A stretch of DNA of 64,000 nucleotides from Cyrtodaria siliqua (lineage: Eukaryota; Mollusca; Bivalvia; Adapedonta; Hiatellidae). Shown here piece by piece: positions 1-12,000 of this stretch. Numbering within the stretch: position 1 is the stretch's first letter; each line of letters begins with the position of its first letter. The DNA lies in assembly GCA_037043455.1 (NCBI GenBank), contig JAWPHD010003264.1:1-64000 (forward strand), in the 5' to 3' direction. The position numbers and the translations under genes were made by a program. Below the pieces are notes generated by a model. That model had not been told where the DNA came from and searched no databases. It saw nothing but the letters and a program-made list of their open reading frames with translations.

Positions 1-660
1 AAACCAGCCAGATCGGATCAGTAACACCAGAGTTGAGTTTCTTAAATATGCAATATGCTATATTGGGAACCTGGGATCGTGGTTTCAAATCCCACTTGAG
101 GCTAACTTTTTTTATTTATTTTTTTATGATGCGGTGTTGTCCATCATCCGTCTGTCTGTCCATCACTATCTTTTGCCTTGTGGGCACTCTAGCCCCTTCA
201 ATTTTTATCCAATCTTTACACAACTTATACAGTAGATATTTTATCTCGGATGATTTCTTGAACCAGCCAGATTCGATTGTTAACAGAGTTACCTGCACTT
301 GAATTTGCAAAAATGCATAATTTTGTCTTGTGGGCACTCTAGCCCCTCCATTTGTAATCGGATCTTAACCGAACTTATACAGTAGTTATATATCCATAAG
401 ATCTAGGAAAGGTTCGAAAACCAGCCAGATCGGACCAGTATAACAGAGTTATGGCCCTGTACATCTTCACACGATAGAGGCCTCATTTCTTGAGCAATCT
501 TAACCAAACTTGCACAGATTGTATATGACCATAAGATCTCGGACGAGTTTGATAATGTGCAAGATCGGACCTGTAACTCCAGAGTTATGACCCCTGAATT
601 AGCAAAAAATGCAGTTTTAGATGTTGTTAACATGATACAGGCCACATTTCTTGAGCAAAC
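1..660. repeat. Degenerate ~150 bp tandem core repeat, family U
   Basis: About four diverged units share the phrases 'accagccagatcgga', 'cagagttatg', 'gggcactctagcccc' and 'caaacttatacagta'. The units are too diverged to give a strict period. The style (a question-like 'NNN ataact NNN' block followed by 'ctgtgcaagtttgg'-type text) resembles the P core at 20230-21335. I see no gene. The region is probably the truncated core of a Pearl-like element whose ends lie outside the window. Confidence 0.6.
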
Positions 661-674
661 TTACATTATTTTTC

Positions 675-740
675 AGCTGTACTGATCAAATATCAGCAGA
701 GCTTATGCCGTGGTGCGTCGTCCGCCTGTCCGTCCGAGCT
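675..740 (-). mobile_element. Inverted 3' terminus of Pearl-like family Q
   Basis: The segment reads as the reverse complement of the Q 3' end: a hairpin built on 'cagcagagcttatgccgtgg' followed by the ACGG-type run, here 'cgcctgtccgtccg'. It faces away from the complete Q copy that follows at 848. It is a solo or truncated end. Confidence 0.55.
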
Positions 741-847
741 TACGAATCAATACTTTGGTGGCTAGGAGAACAATAGAGAACAAAAGGAGCTATTCATTCC
801 GTTTCTGTCATGTGGCTAAAAATTCTGTTGCATGGCTAGAAGAACAA

Positions 848-1370
848 ACAAGAGGTCAATGACCTTGAAGCTCTACTGATAGGTTTTTGATAGCTAGATC
901 AGCATTCCTGTGAAGTTTTATGAAATCCGTCAAGTAATTTCAGAGGAGTAGTCACCACAAGTTTTCATTATGTAACTCTATGTAAACGAAGATGGCCACT
1001 GGCGGCCATGTTTAACGTCAAATCAAAATAATTTTTGACAAGGATCAATATCATGTCATACTGATCATTTTAGGTAAAGACGCATATCAGTATCACTTAT
1101 AGTTTTCAAGAAGTAGTCGCTACAAACTTGTTTTTTGAAAATCTATTTTTAGATTTGGTGGCCATCTTGGATTTCACATCAACATGAATTTTTGCTAGGA
1201 TCAACTAGACTTCATGGGCAACATTTCTGTAAAGTTTCATGAAAATCCATTCAGTAGTTTCAGAGGAGTAGTCGCTACTAAAAAAAGTTTACGGACGGAC
1301 AGACGGACGGACGACGGATACCGCACCACGGCATAAGCTCTGCTGATCTCTGATCAGCAGAGCTAAAAAT
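848..1370 (+). mobile_element. Pearl/HINE-like element, family Q, copy 1
   Basis: The 5' end is ACAAGAGGTCAATGACCTTG followed by GCTCTACTGAT. The body carries the recurring phrases 'gtagtcgctaca', 'gatggcc' and 'ctaggatcaa'. It ends with an ACGG microsatellite, then 'gcaccacggcataagctc' and a palindromic terminus at 1336-1364 (AGCTCTGCTGATC...GATCAGCAGAGCT). Known: Pearl elements of bivalves and HINEs have a microsatellite, central tandem repeats and a 3' hairpin. Inferred: a non-autonomous Helentron-like element. It has no coding capacity. Confidence 0.6.
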
Positions 1371-1374
1371 GCAA

Positions 1375-1950
1375 TTTTGTGATGACTACTTCCCAAAAAC
1401 TGTAAGAGATATTGATTTGGAATCTTAACCAAAATCACTGGCACGACATGTAGTTGATCCTAACCAAAGTTCATTTTGATTGGATGTCAAACATGGCCAC
1501 CAGCGGCCATCTTTGTTTACATAGAGTTATATAGGAAAAACCTGTGGCGACTACTCCTCTGAAACTACCTGATGGTATTTCATGGAACTTGACAGGAATG
1601 TTGCTCTTGATGTCTAGTTGATCCTAGCAAAATTTAAGGTCGGCCGGCAATTCAAGATGGCCGCAACGGCTAAAAGATAGATTTTTAAAAAACAAGTTTG
1701 TAGCGACTACTTCTTGAAAACTATAAGTGATATTGATATTGGACTTTTGCTATCGGCCATTTTTGTTTACATAGAGTTATATAATAAAAACTTGTAGCCA
1801 CAACTCCTCTGAAACTACTTGATAGATATTCATGAATCTTCACAGGAATGTTGCACTTGATGTCTTGTTGATCCTAGCAAAATCTCAAGATCCACGGCTA
1901 AATAGATTTAAAAAAAAACAAGTTTGTAGCACCTACTTCTTGAAAACTGT
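1375..1950 (-). mobile_element. Inverted internal fragment of family Q
   Basis: The minus strand repeats the Q body: 'tagtcgctac', 'aacaaagatggccgctgg', 'gatcaactagacatcaagag'. It holds about two internal units and lacks both ends. It lies head-on against copy 1, so the two form a potential long inverted repeat. Confidence 0.5.
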
Positions 1951-2756
1951 CACAAAATAATTTTGGGTAGAGCGTATTGGTCGTACATAGCTCTTGTAAG
2001 CACTTGACGACATCTGTCAGTCACATGCTAATCCATTGTTCAGTTGAAACATATTCACCATTTGCATGATATATTCATGTACCACGGGAAAGCGAGTATT
2101 TTCATAGCGTTTTTGTCTAAGCTACGGCAGGGTCGTTCAATAAGTTTATATGTGCATTAATGCATGTACAATTATAGGTAATTTGCAATCTATCTCTCTG
2201 AAGGGCAAAATTGTTTAAGGGTCCTTTTGTGTAGATATGAAAATTGCGTCTGTTGCCACGTTTGTCACGGAATGAACATGGAAAATGATGGTTTCGGCGG
2301 AACATTGGGTAATAAAGTGCATTGTTTTCCAGTCATGGCCGGGATTGTTGAAAGTTGCTTTGATTGGAGCACTCGTTTGAAAGGGTAAAATTCACAGGCA
2401 ATATGTGGTCAGTATTATCTATTTTATGAAATTTTATTGTACATTTGTATTCAACGGGCGTCGCCATTTTGTTTCGTGATATTATTACATCCGGTCAACT
2501 TGTACATGCTTCTCAAATATTAACTTGATACCATTAGCATCTGAAGTTAACTTTATAAGATATAATTGTTGTAATCGATCATTAATTGTAATACACGATT
2601 AAATTGGTAACGTTGTATACATGTATTAGGTGCTTTGGTTAACGGTGAGAGGATATAGATGTAAATATGCCGATGCATATAACTCATTAATTGTAATACA
2701 AGATTAAATTGATAACGTTGCAAACACAGGAAATTGTTTCTTTTAATATTTGCCTT
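1951..2756. other. Unassigned AT-rich stretch
   Basis: I see no coding signal. A short direct repeat ('aattgtaatacacgattaaattg' type) occurs at about 2584 and 2690. The stretch interrupts family Q, which resumes at 2757. Confidence 0.4.
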
Positions 2757-2888
2757 CTGTGTTTACATAGTTATATAGTAAAAACTTGTAGTGACTGCTC
2801 CTCTGAAACTACTTGACAGATGTTCATGAAACTTCACAGGATCAAAATCTATCAGTAGAGCTTCAAGGTCATTGACCTCTTGTTTTGA
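2757..2888 (-). mobile_element. Inverted 5' end of family Q
   Basis: On the minus strand this begins with the Q 5' terminus (acaagaggtcaatgacc, then ctctactgata) and runs into 'tagtttcagaggagcagtc'. It is probably the 5' end of the element whose middle lies at 1375-1950, separated from it by 0.8 kb of other DNA. Confidence 0.5.
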
Positions 2889-3159
2889 AGTTACGCTTCG
2901 GACAAAATTTCTAAGTATAAAATTACAAAGGGCAATAACTCTAATTTGAATGATGACAAGAGTTACGGTTCTTATGACAGAGTTACGGTTCTTGCACTCG
3001 GCACTTCCTCTCATTGCCCTCTATCAATGTTTCAAGTTTCATTTGATATCCTTCACTACTTTTTGAGTTATGCTCTGGACAAAAGTGTGACGGAAGGACG
3101 TATGGACAAAGGAGCGACTATATGCTCCCCCGAAAATTTTGGGGAGCATAATAGACTTT

Positions 3160-4820
3160 AACCAAAATTTGTAAGTATAAAAGGGGCCATAATTTTGTTA
3201 TAATAAAAACATGGGCTATACAAGATGCCAAATACATGTGTGAAGTTCCAATCCATTATGTGAACTACTTTTGGAGATGTAAGCTTACATACAAACTTTA
3301 ACCAAATTTTCAAAGAATATCACTGTAAATGATAAATGCCCCGAAGTGTCCTTTGACCTCTAAGTATGACCTTGACCTTGGAGCCATGGACCTGGATTTT
3401 GTGCACGACACGTCGTTTGGTTGTGGTGAGCACTTGTGCCAAGTTATTTGAAAATCCGTCCAGGCATGCAAAAGTTATTGACCTGGACACGATTTTACCT
3501 TTGACCCCTAAGCGTGACCTTGACCTTGGGGCCACAGACCTGGATTTTGTGCGCGACACATCGTCTTGTTGTGGTGAGCACTTGTGCCAAGTTATTTGAA
3601 AATCCGTCCATGAATGCCAGAGTTATTGACCGGACACAATTTTACTTTTGACCTCCAAGTGTGACCTTGACCTTGAAGACCTGGGTTTTGCATGCGACAC
3701 AGCGTCTTGTTATGATGATCAGTTGTGCCAAGTTATTTAAAAATCCCTGCAGTGGTTGTGACGTTACGATCCGGACACGAAATTGCGTACCTGTTTTTGA
3801 CCTATAAACTTAAAGTGTAACCTTGACCTTTGAGGTACGTATCTGGGTTTTGCGCGTGACATATCGTCTTGTTATAGTGATCACTTGTGCCAAGTTATTT
3901 AAAAATCCCTGCAGGGGTTGTGAAATTACGGTCTGGACACGAAATTGCGTACCTGTTTTTGACCTAGGAACTTCAAGTGTGACCTTGACCTTTGAGGTAC
4001 GGACATGGGTTTTGCTCGCGACACATCGTCTTGTTATGATCATTTGTGTCAAGTTAATCAAAAATCCATGCAGGGGTTTTGAAGGTACAGTCCGGACACG
4101 AAAAGCGGAATGACGGACAGACAGACACACAGAATCCGGACGGACCTGAGCATAAAAAGCAAGAGTTATAGAACCTGGCTCTGTGATGTTGTCCAATGAT
4201 GCTGAATGCATGTGTGAAGTTTTAATCTATTATGTTAATTGCGAGATACAAGCTTGCATACAAACTTCAACCAAGTTTTCTAAGTATGAAAGGGGCCATA
4301 ATTCTGTCAGAATAAAAGCAGGAGTTATGTCACCTGACTGGTGTCATGATGCTGAATACATGTGTGAAGTTTCAGTCCATTGTGTAAAGTGGTTTGGAAG
4401 ATACAAGCTTACATACAAACTTTAACCAAGCTTACATACAAACTTTAATCAAGTTTTCTAAGTATAAAAGGGCCCATAATTCTGTCAAAATAAAAGCAAG
4501 AGTTATATCACCTAACTCTATGGTGTCGTAAAATGATGCTAATTACATGATTGTGTGAAGTTTTAATTCATTGTGTAATGTGGTTAGGAGAGGAACTCTA
4601 TAAGATTTTTCTTTCGTTCCAATCCTATTAATTATGTACTGTATCAATATATATATGTTGTAAACAATGTTGAAATAAAATATGTTTAAATCAAAGTGGT
4701 TTGGGAGATACAAGCTTACACACAAACTTTAACCAGGGGACGCAGACAACAACAATGATGACAACGACGATCCAATGACGACAGTAGCTCTTTTTTTTCC
4801 TTCGGAAAGGTCGAGCTAAA
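3160..4820 (+). mobile_element. ~160 bp tandem-core element, family R, with hairpin tail
   Basis: Repeated units share 'aaggggccataattctgtc', 'aaaagcaagagttat', 'aatgatgctgaa', 'tgtgtgaagttt' and 'gatacaagcttacatac'. The element ends with a spacer rich in 'gacaacaacaatgatgac' and a terminal hairpin at 4786-4817 (AGCTC...TTTCC-TTCG-GAAA...GAGCT) followed by AAAAA. The architecture is that of families Q and P, but the core is unrelated. A second core type (3340-4110) sits inside it. Confidence 0.55.
3340..4110 (+). repeat. ~150 bp tandem core repeat, family V, inside R
   Basis: About five units read 'tgaccttgacctt', 'acctgggttttgc', 'cgacacatcgtcttgtt', 'cacttgtgccaagttatt', 'aaaatccctgcagg', 'ccggacacgaaattgc'. 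The run finishes in a mixed ACGG/ACAG stretch (4099-4140) and then R resumes. It is either nested in R or part of a two-core element. ORFs of 77-133 codons through it on both strands are by-products of the repetition. Confidence 0.65.
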
Positions 4821-5164
4821 AATGTATCATGTGACACATCGATCATGATCATGATCATGACGCGACAATGTGTTACGTGACATTATGGACAGCATGATTC
4901 CTATGTAGCCCCCTCTTTTGTGAAGCGGGGTATAGAATATGGAGGGACACAAGGTCATCAATTATTTTGTGTATATAAAGTTCGGGAATAAGCCATTGGA
5001 AACTGAGAAATGCAAGTAACAACAAGAAGTACTGCCTGTCGGTGCACGCTTTGTCTATTTATTGGGAAACTTAAAGTTGAAAGACATAATTCTGCTTAAT
5101 TGCCTAACAGAACTGTGCGATGTGTCATTTAATTCTTTAAAGGGATTCCAAAATATATGAAAAA

Positions 5165-5555
5165 AAAATAATTAAGGTATAAAGGGACCATAATTTTGTT
5201 AAAATAAAAGCAAAAGTTGTAAAACCAGCATGTGTGATGTCTAATGATGCTGAATACATCTGTGAAGTTTCAATCCCTTATATAAAGCAGTTTTTGAGAT
5301 ACAAGCTTACATACAAAACTTTAACCAAATTTTCAAAGTATAAAAGGGGCCATAATTTTGGTAAACTAAAAGCACTAGATGTAGAACCTGGCTGTATTAT
5401 ATTATCTAATGATGCTGAATCCATGTGTGAAGCTTCAGTCCATTATGTAAAGTAGTTTCAGATATACAAGCTTACATACAAATTTTAACCGGACACAGAC
5501 AATGATCAGGTGATCACATTAGCTCTTGTTTTCTTCAAAAAAAGATCAAGCTAAA
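5165..5555 (+). mobile_element. Family R, second copy with hairpin tail
   Basis: Two R units ('aaaggggccataattttg', 'gatacaagcttacatac') are followed by 'ggacacagacaatgatcagg' and a hairpin at 5521-5552 (AGCTCTTG...CAAGCT) followed by AAAAATG, as at the end of the first copy. The 340 bp between the copies holds no gene. The flank 'atgtgttatgtgac', 'acagcgtgattc', 'tatagccccc' is duplicated after both copies (4860-4930 and 5580-5650), so the whole block was copied together. Confidence 0.55.
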
Positions 5556-5889
5556 AATGTGCGACTGACTTGATTCGACAATGTGTTATGTGACGTGACA
5601 CCACGTAATGTTACGGACAGCGTGATTCTTATATAGCCCCCAATTCACTTTGTGAAGCGGGAGTATTATTATAAATAATATAAACACAATATTCTTACTG
5701 GGTTGAAACATAAAACAGTATGAAGAAGTTGATATATAGTGCTATATTTATTAAAATAAAACATACAAAATTCAAAACAAAATCTCAAGACGAAGGCTGG
5801 AGAAATACGCACACCTGAGTGGTAAAACAATGTGGATTTGTAAAGGAGTCCAGCGCCTGAGTAATAAAATAATGTATGTAATGGCTAAA

Positions 5890-6230
5890 TATGAACTGAA
5901 TTGGGTTTTAAGGCACACCAACACATGAAAGGTTATATGGCACCTAACAGGCATGAACATGCCAGGCTCATCCTCCGCGTACATCGAGATAAAATATGGA
6001 AAATGGGCCTAGAACCTTCTCACCCTGAACTGCAGAGTTGCTGCAAATTCTATCGTAGAAGCTCCATTTACGCTGGAGCCATGTTTATTGTTTTTCTGCC
6101 ACTGCTCTTTTGATGTGAGGGAGATGGCACCTGAAACAATGCAGGGATCATGATGAAGACCTTTAATGAACATAAACAAAAAATGATAAAATAAACATGA
6201 ATGACGCACTCAGGCGTCCTATGACATATT
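5890..6230 (-). mobile_element. SINE-like dispersed repeat, family D, copy 1
   Basis: The minus strand ends in 'tgttggtgtgccttaaaacc' plus 'caattc', the same 3' tail type as the SINEs at 31644 and 46569. Diagnostic body words are 'gagcctggcatgttcat', 'tgtacatcgagataaaat' (sense and antisense) and 'gcaactctgcagttc'. Related copies lie at 11196, 39055 and 45290. It has no coding capacity. The 5' part is AT-rich and no tRNA-like promoter is visible, so SINE is inferred only from size and tail. Confidence 0.6.
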
Positions 6231-6734
6231 TTAAAACACATTCAGTAAGGCAAGCGGACATATTAAAAAAAGCTCAGTCAGGCTATATATGGCATTTCGA
6301 GATGTGCTCAGTAACATTATTTATCATGCAACTAATGTTTCTACTATACAAATACAGCTACTGTCTACTAACCTAATATTTTCCGCCCAACTGCTGTATT
6401 ATGCTAGCGGCTACACAATATTTTTTATGCTTATCAATTTAGAAATACAATACATTATCAAAAGACATTTTGCATTTATTATCGATCTAAATGGCCAAAG
6501 TTACTTCCCCTGACAAACTATCCCCCATTTGTAGTTTGACGGCAGCAGGCTAAAACTGTACATTTCCATTGTTTTTTAGGTAAATTATGTTATTTAAAAC
6601 AGTTGCATGATAAAATAAATTACATATTTAGTGACTTAGAATTTCAGTTGTATTTTGGCTTGTTTCGAAAAGTGATACATGCCAGAGGCTCGCATTTATC
6701 ACTTTTCTTACACTCGCCAAAATACAGCTTGTGC

Positions 6735-7440
6735 ATAGAGATGTGCTCAGTTAGGATATATATGACCTATCGAGATATGCTCAGTAAGGCTAGATATGAC
6801 CTATCGAGATGTGCTCAGTTAGGCTATATATATGACCTAAAGAGATGTGCTCAGTAAGGCTAGATATGACCTATCGAGATGTGCTCAGTTAGGCTAGATA
6901 TGACCTATTGAGATGTGCTCAGTTAGGCTATATATATGACCTATCGAGATGTGCTCAGTAAGGCTATATGACCTAGAGAGATGTGTTCAGTAAGGCTATA
7001 TGACCTAGAGAGATGTGTTCATTAAGGCTAAATAATTATGACCTATCAAGATGTGCTCAGTAAGGCTATATGACCTATCGAGATGTGCTCAGTAAGGCTA
7101 TATGACCTATCGAGATGTGCTCAGTAAGGCTAAATATGACCTATCGAGATGTGCTCAGTAAGGCTATATGACCTATCGAGATGTGCTCAGTAAGGCTATA
7201 TGACCTATCGAGATGTGCTCAGTAAGGCTAAATATGACCTATTGAGATGTGCTCAGTAAGGCTATATAACCTAATGGATGTGCTCAGTAAGGCTAAATAT
7301 GACCTATTGAGATGTGCTCAATAAGGCTATATGACCTATCAAGATGTGCTCAGTAAGGCTATATGACCTATCGAGATGTGCTCAGTAAGGCTAAATATGA
7401 CCTTTTGAGATGTGCTCAGTAAGGCTATATGATTAAGGGT
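6735..7440 (+). repeat. 32 bp minisatellite
   Basis: About 22 tandem copies of 'gagatgtgctcagtaagg' plus 'ctatatgacctatc' occur, with indels giving 27-34 bp units. The repeat is not coding. Confidence 0.9.
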
Positions 7441-8344
7441 CACATATATAATAAAAAAGACTTACATATAAAATAAACAATGTATCAATATTTTTGAACA
7501 AATTAAACCTACAGATTAGGTGCATTTTTTTTAAAGGTAAAACAAAGAATAAAATCACATATTAAGATTTTTAAATGATAAAATTCAATTAAATCTAATT
7601 TCAACAAAAAGTATAACCAATTTAGTTGTGTTCTCCAATAAGGATTTATATTAACAAATAATATTCGGCGATGGTACTTCAAACATGTACGGTTATATAA
7701 CAAGAATTGCAATGGAATTTCTGATAACAACATCTCCTAAGTTAAACACAGATTTGCGTAAAGTGTGTAAAGACTCCTTTCTTATCAACTATTACCTCTT
7801 TGAATAAATTCTAATAGCTTAATAATTGTTTGTTCTTATTTAATCATACATATGTAGAACAGGTTAAAACAAATGCAATTCATCTTTACAATCATTGATA
7901 TTGCATAATTTTTATATGTAGCATTCAATTGCATAGAACATATACTACTCAAAATTTGCCGAGGATCACTTTTTTGCTGTCTAAATTTCTTGCTGAAATA
8001 AATAGCATTATTTCTGTTTTACATGAAATTATTTATGGTCATGTGATCTCATGACTTGATTCAAATTGTGGAATTGTTGAAGTATCAATGAAATTAATAT
8101 CATTATAGTGAATTAATTTCTAATAAATTTATATGGAAGAATAAAAATGATCCTTAGCAAATTTTGAGTAGTATACTGCCAGTACATCAAGATACTATAC
8201 TCCTTATAAAATGGCGTCTCTTCACATTGTTTCAAAATTTAGGAGGTACTGTATTATACATATTTGTTTACACTAATCAGTTTAAACTTCCAGATAGGTA
8301 TTCAGTAAACTATGTTTATTAAACAGTGGGATAGTTCACTGATA
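7441..8344. other. AT-rich spacer between two minisatellites
   Basis: No credible ORF or repeat occurs in this 0.9 kb. A short inverted pair ('actactcaaaatttgc' at 7944 and 'gcaaattttgagtagt' at 8157) brackets about 200 bp and could be the ends of a small MITE. Confidence 0.4.
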
Positions 8345-11195
8345 TCATATATCCTGTGTAAGGCCACTAACACACTGCACCATATATCCCATGTAAGGTC
8401 ACTAACACACTGCACCATATACTTCATGTAAGGTCACTAACACACTGTACCATATATCCTGTGTAAGGCCACTAACACACTGTACCATATATCCTGTGTA
8501 AGGCCACCAACACACTGTACCATATATCCCGTGTAAGGCCACTAACACACTGTACCATACATATAATGTAAGGCCACTAACACACTGCACCATATATCCT
8601 GTTTAAGGACACTAACACACTATACCATATATCCTGTGTAAGGACACTAACACACTGTATCATATATCTGACGTAAGGCCACTAACACACTGTACCATAT
8701 ATCCTGTGTAAGGCCACTAAAACACTGTACCATATATCCTCTTTAAGTCCATTAACACACTTGGCCATATATCTCATGTAAGGTCACTAATACACTGTAT
8801 CATATATCCTGTGTAAGGCCAATAACACACAGGAACATATATCCTCTGTAAGGCCATTAACACACTGTAGCATATATCCTGTGTAAAGCCACTAACAGAC
8901 TGGACCAAATATCCTCTGTAAGGCCATTAACACACTGTAGCATATATCCTGTGTAAAGCCACTAACACACTGGACCAAATATCCTATGTAAGGCCATTAA
9001 CACACTGTAGCATATATCTCATGATTGTAAGGTCACTACCACTGTACCATATAATATTATCTCATGTAAGGTCACTAACACATTGTTCCATATATCCTGT
9101 GTAAGGCCACTAACACACTGTACCATATAACCTGTGTAAGGCCACTAACACATTGTTCCATATATCCTGTGTAAGGCCACAAACACACTGTATCATATAT
9201 CTCATGTAAGGCCACTAACACTCTATACCATATATCCTGTGTAAGGCCACTAACAAACAGTACCATATATCTTGTTTAAGGCCACTAACACACTGTACCA
9301 TATATCCTGTGTAAGACCATTAACACACTGTACCATGTAAGGTTACTAACACACTGTACCATATATCCTGTATAAGGCCACTAACACATTGTACCATATA
9401 TCCTGTGTAAGGACACTAACACACTATCATATATCCTGTGTAAGGCCACTAACACACTGTACCATATATCTCATGTAAGCCACTAACACACTGTACCATA
9501 TATCCTGTGTAAAGCCACAAACACACTGTACCATATATCTCATGTAAGGTCACTAACACACTGTAACATATATCCTGTGTAAGGCCACTAACACACTGTA
9601 CCATATATCTCATGTAAGCCACTAACACACTGTACCATATATCCTGTGTAAAGCCACAAACACACTGTACCATATATCTCATGTAAGGTCACTAACACAC
9701 TGTACCATATATCCCATGTAAGGCCACTAACACACAGTACCATAAATCATGTGTAAGGCCACTAACACACTGTACCATATATCCTGTGTAAGGCCACTAA
9801 CACACTGTACCATATATCTCAGGTAAGCCACTAACACACTCTACCATATATCCTGTGTAAAGCTACTAACACACTCTACCATATACCGCATGTAAGGTCA
9901 CTAACACACTGTAACATATATCCTGTGTAAGGCCACTAACACACAGTACCATATATCCTGTGTAAGGCCACTAACACACTGTACTATATATCCTGTGTAA
10001 GGACACTTACACACTGTACCATATATCCTGTGTAAGGTCACTAACAAACTGTACCGTATATCCCATGTAAGGCCACTAACACACAGTACCATATATCTTG
10101 TGTAAGGCCACTAACACACTGTACCATATATCTCGTGTAAGCCACTAACACACTGTACCATATATCCTGTGTAAAAGTCACTAACACACTGAACCATATA
10201 TCCTGTGTAAGGACACTAACACACTGTACCATATATCTCATGTAAAGTCACTAACACACTGTAACATATATCCTGTGTAAGGCCACTAACACACAGTACC
10301 ATATATCCTGTGTAAGGCCACTGACACACTGTACCATATATCCTGTGTAAGGACATTTACACACTGTACAATATATCTCATGTAAGGTCACTAACACACA
10401 GTACTATATATCCTGTGTAAGGACACTTACACACTGTACCATATATCCTGTGTAAGGACACTTACACACTGTACCATATATCCTGTGTAAGGACATTTAC
10501 ACACTGTACTATATATCTCATGTAAGGACACTTACACACTGTACCATATATCCTGTGTAAGGACACTTACACACTGTACCATATATCCTGTCACACTGTA
10601 CCATATATCCTGTGTAAGGACACTTACACACTGTACCATATATCCTGTGTAAGGACACTTACACACTGTACCATATATACTGTGTAAGGACATTTACACA
10701 CTGTACAATATATCTCATGTAAGGACACTTACACACTGTACCATATATCCTGTGTAAGGACACTTACACACTGTACCATATATCCTGTGTAAGGACACAT
10801 ACACACTGTACCATATATCCTGTGTAAGGCAACTAACATACTGTATTATCACGTGTAATGTCACTAACACACTGTATTATATATCCCATGTAAGGACACT
10901 TACACACTGTACCATATATCTCATGTAAGGTCACTAACAAACTGTACCATATATCCTGTGTAAGGCCACTAACACACTGGACCATATATCTCATGTAAGG
11001 TCACTAACAAACTGTACCATATATCCTGTGTAAGGCCACTAACACACTGGACAAAATATCCCATGTAAGGCTACTAACACAGTGTATTATCACGTGTAAG
11101 GCCACTAACACACTGTACCATATATCCCATATAAGGCCACTAACACACTGTACCATATATCCTGTGTAAGGCCACTAACACATTGTACCATACAC
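8345..11195 (+). repeat. 35 bp minisatellite, about 80 copies
   Basis: The unit is 'tgtaccatatatcctgtg' plus 'taaggccactaacacac'. The copies include variant classes ('ctcatgtaaggtcac' and 'aaggacacttacac') that cluster in blocks, a sign of local unequal exchange. Minus-strand ORFs of 62-79 codons are artefacts: the unit has few stops, and three 35 bp units give a 35-residue repeat. Confidence 0.93.
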
Positions 11196-11450
11196 TGTTA
11201 TAGGGCCAACAACACAAATAGGTTATATGGTGTCCAAAGGAATGAACTTCCAGGCCCACCTTCCATTTACATGGAAATGGAAACATCAGAATGGGTCTAG
11301 AAACTTCATACCTGCAAATTATTACACATTGTTCGCTCACTAGAGCCACGATCATTGTCTGCCACCACTGAAGTAGCACCTAAAACAATACAGGGATGAT
11401 GATCCTTAATGAAAATGACAAAAAATAACAAAATGAACATGAATTCAGGG
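11196..11450 (-). mobile_element. SINE-like family D, copy 2
   Basis: The segment shares with the copies at 5890 and 45290 'aataggttatatgg', 'ggcccaccttcc', 'atgggtctagaa', 'acaatacagggatgatgat', 'aatgacaaaaaataac'. It starts exactly where the 35 bp array ends. The tRNA-like or CAATTC tail end is missing, apparently replaced by the array. Confidence 0.5.
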
Positions 11451-11691
11451 CAATTTTACCTCTGCTTTGATAAGCAGTGGACCTATTTTTGCCAGGAACC
11501 ACATTTGGCTAGATAAAATGTTAGACTAACAGAAAGTGATATTGTCTAGGTGTGCCCCAAAAAGTGTGACACCATAAAACATAATAATTGTGAACAATGA
11601 CTATATTCATAAATAAAAATATATATCTGTAAAATACATTCACATATCAATGTTATTGCTTTAAAAACATTGCCAGGGGATACAATATACT

Positions 11692-12000
11692 AGTGGGGGT
11701 CCTTGGGTATGCCCCACCCACAACCACCACTGGACTATAGGGGTCCTTGGGTATGCCCCACCCCCAACCACCACTGGACTAGTGGGGTCCTTGGGTATGC
11801 CCCACCCCCAACCACCATTGGACTAGTGGGGTCCTTGGGTATGCCCCACCCCCAACCACCACTGGACTAGTGGGGTCCTTGGGTATGCCCCACCCACAAC
11901 CACCACTGGACTAGTGGGGTCCTTGGGTATGCCCCACCCACAACCACCACTGGACTAGTGGGGTCCTTTGGTATGCCCCACCCCAACCACCACTGGACTT
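11692..12000 (+). repeat. 44 bp minisatellite, 7 copies
   Basis: The unit is 'ggggtccttgggtatgcccc' plus 'acccccaaccaccactggac' plus 'tagt'. Each unit contains a near-palindromic GGGGTCC...GGGGC/GCCCC block. The copies are nearly identical, so the array is young. Confidence 0.9.

Noticed and set aside
3320..4211. ORFs of 77-133 codons on both strands
   Set aside because: They come from the V core repeat and lack any non-repeat sequence.
8345..10241. Minus-strand ORFs of 60-80 codons in the 35 bp array (MVQCVSGLT-type repeats)
   Set aside because: They are the translation of a stop-poor satellite; unit length is not a multiple of three and frames drift.
6735..11195. CRISPR-like repeat-spacer array
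   Set aside because: Units are contiguous with no unique spacers and the DNA is eukaryotic.
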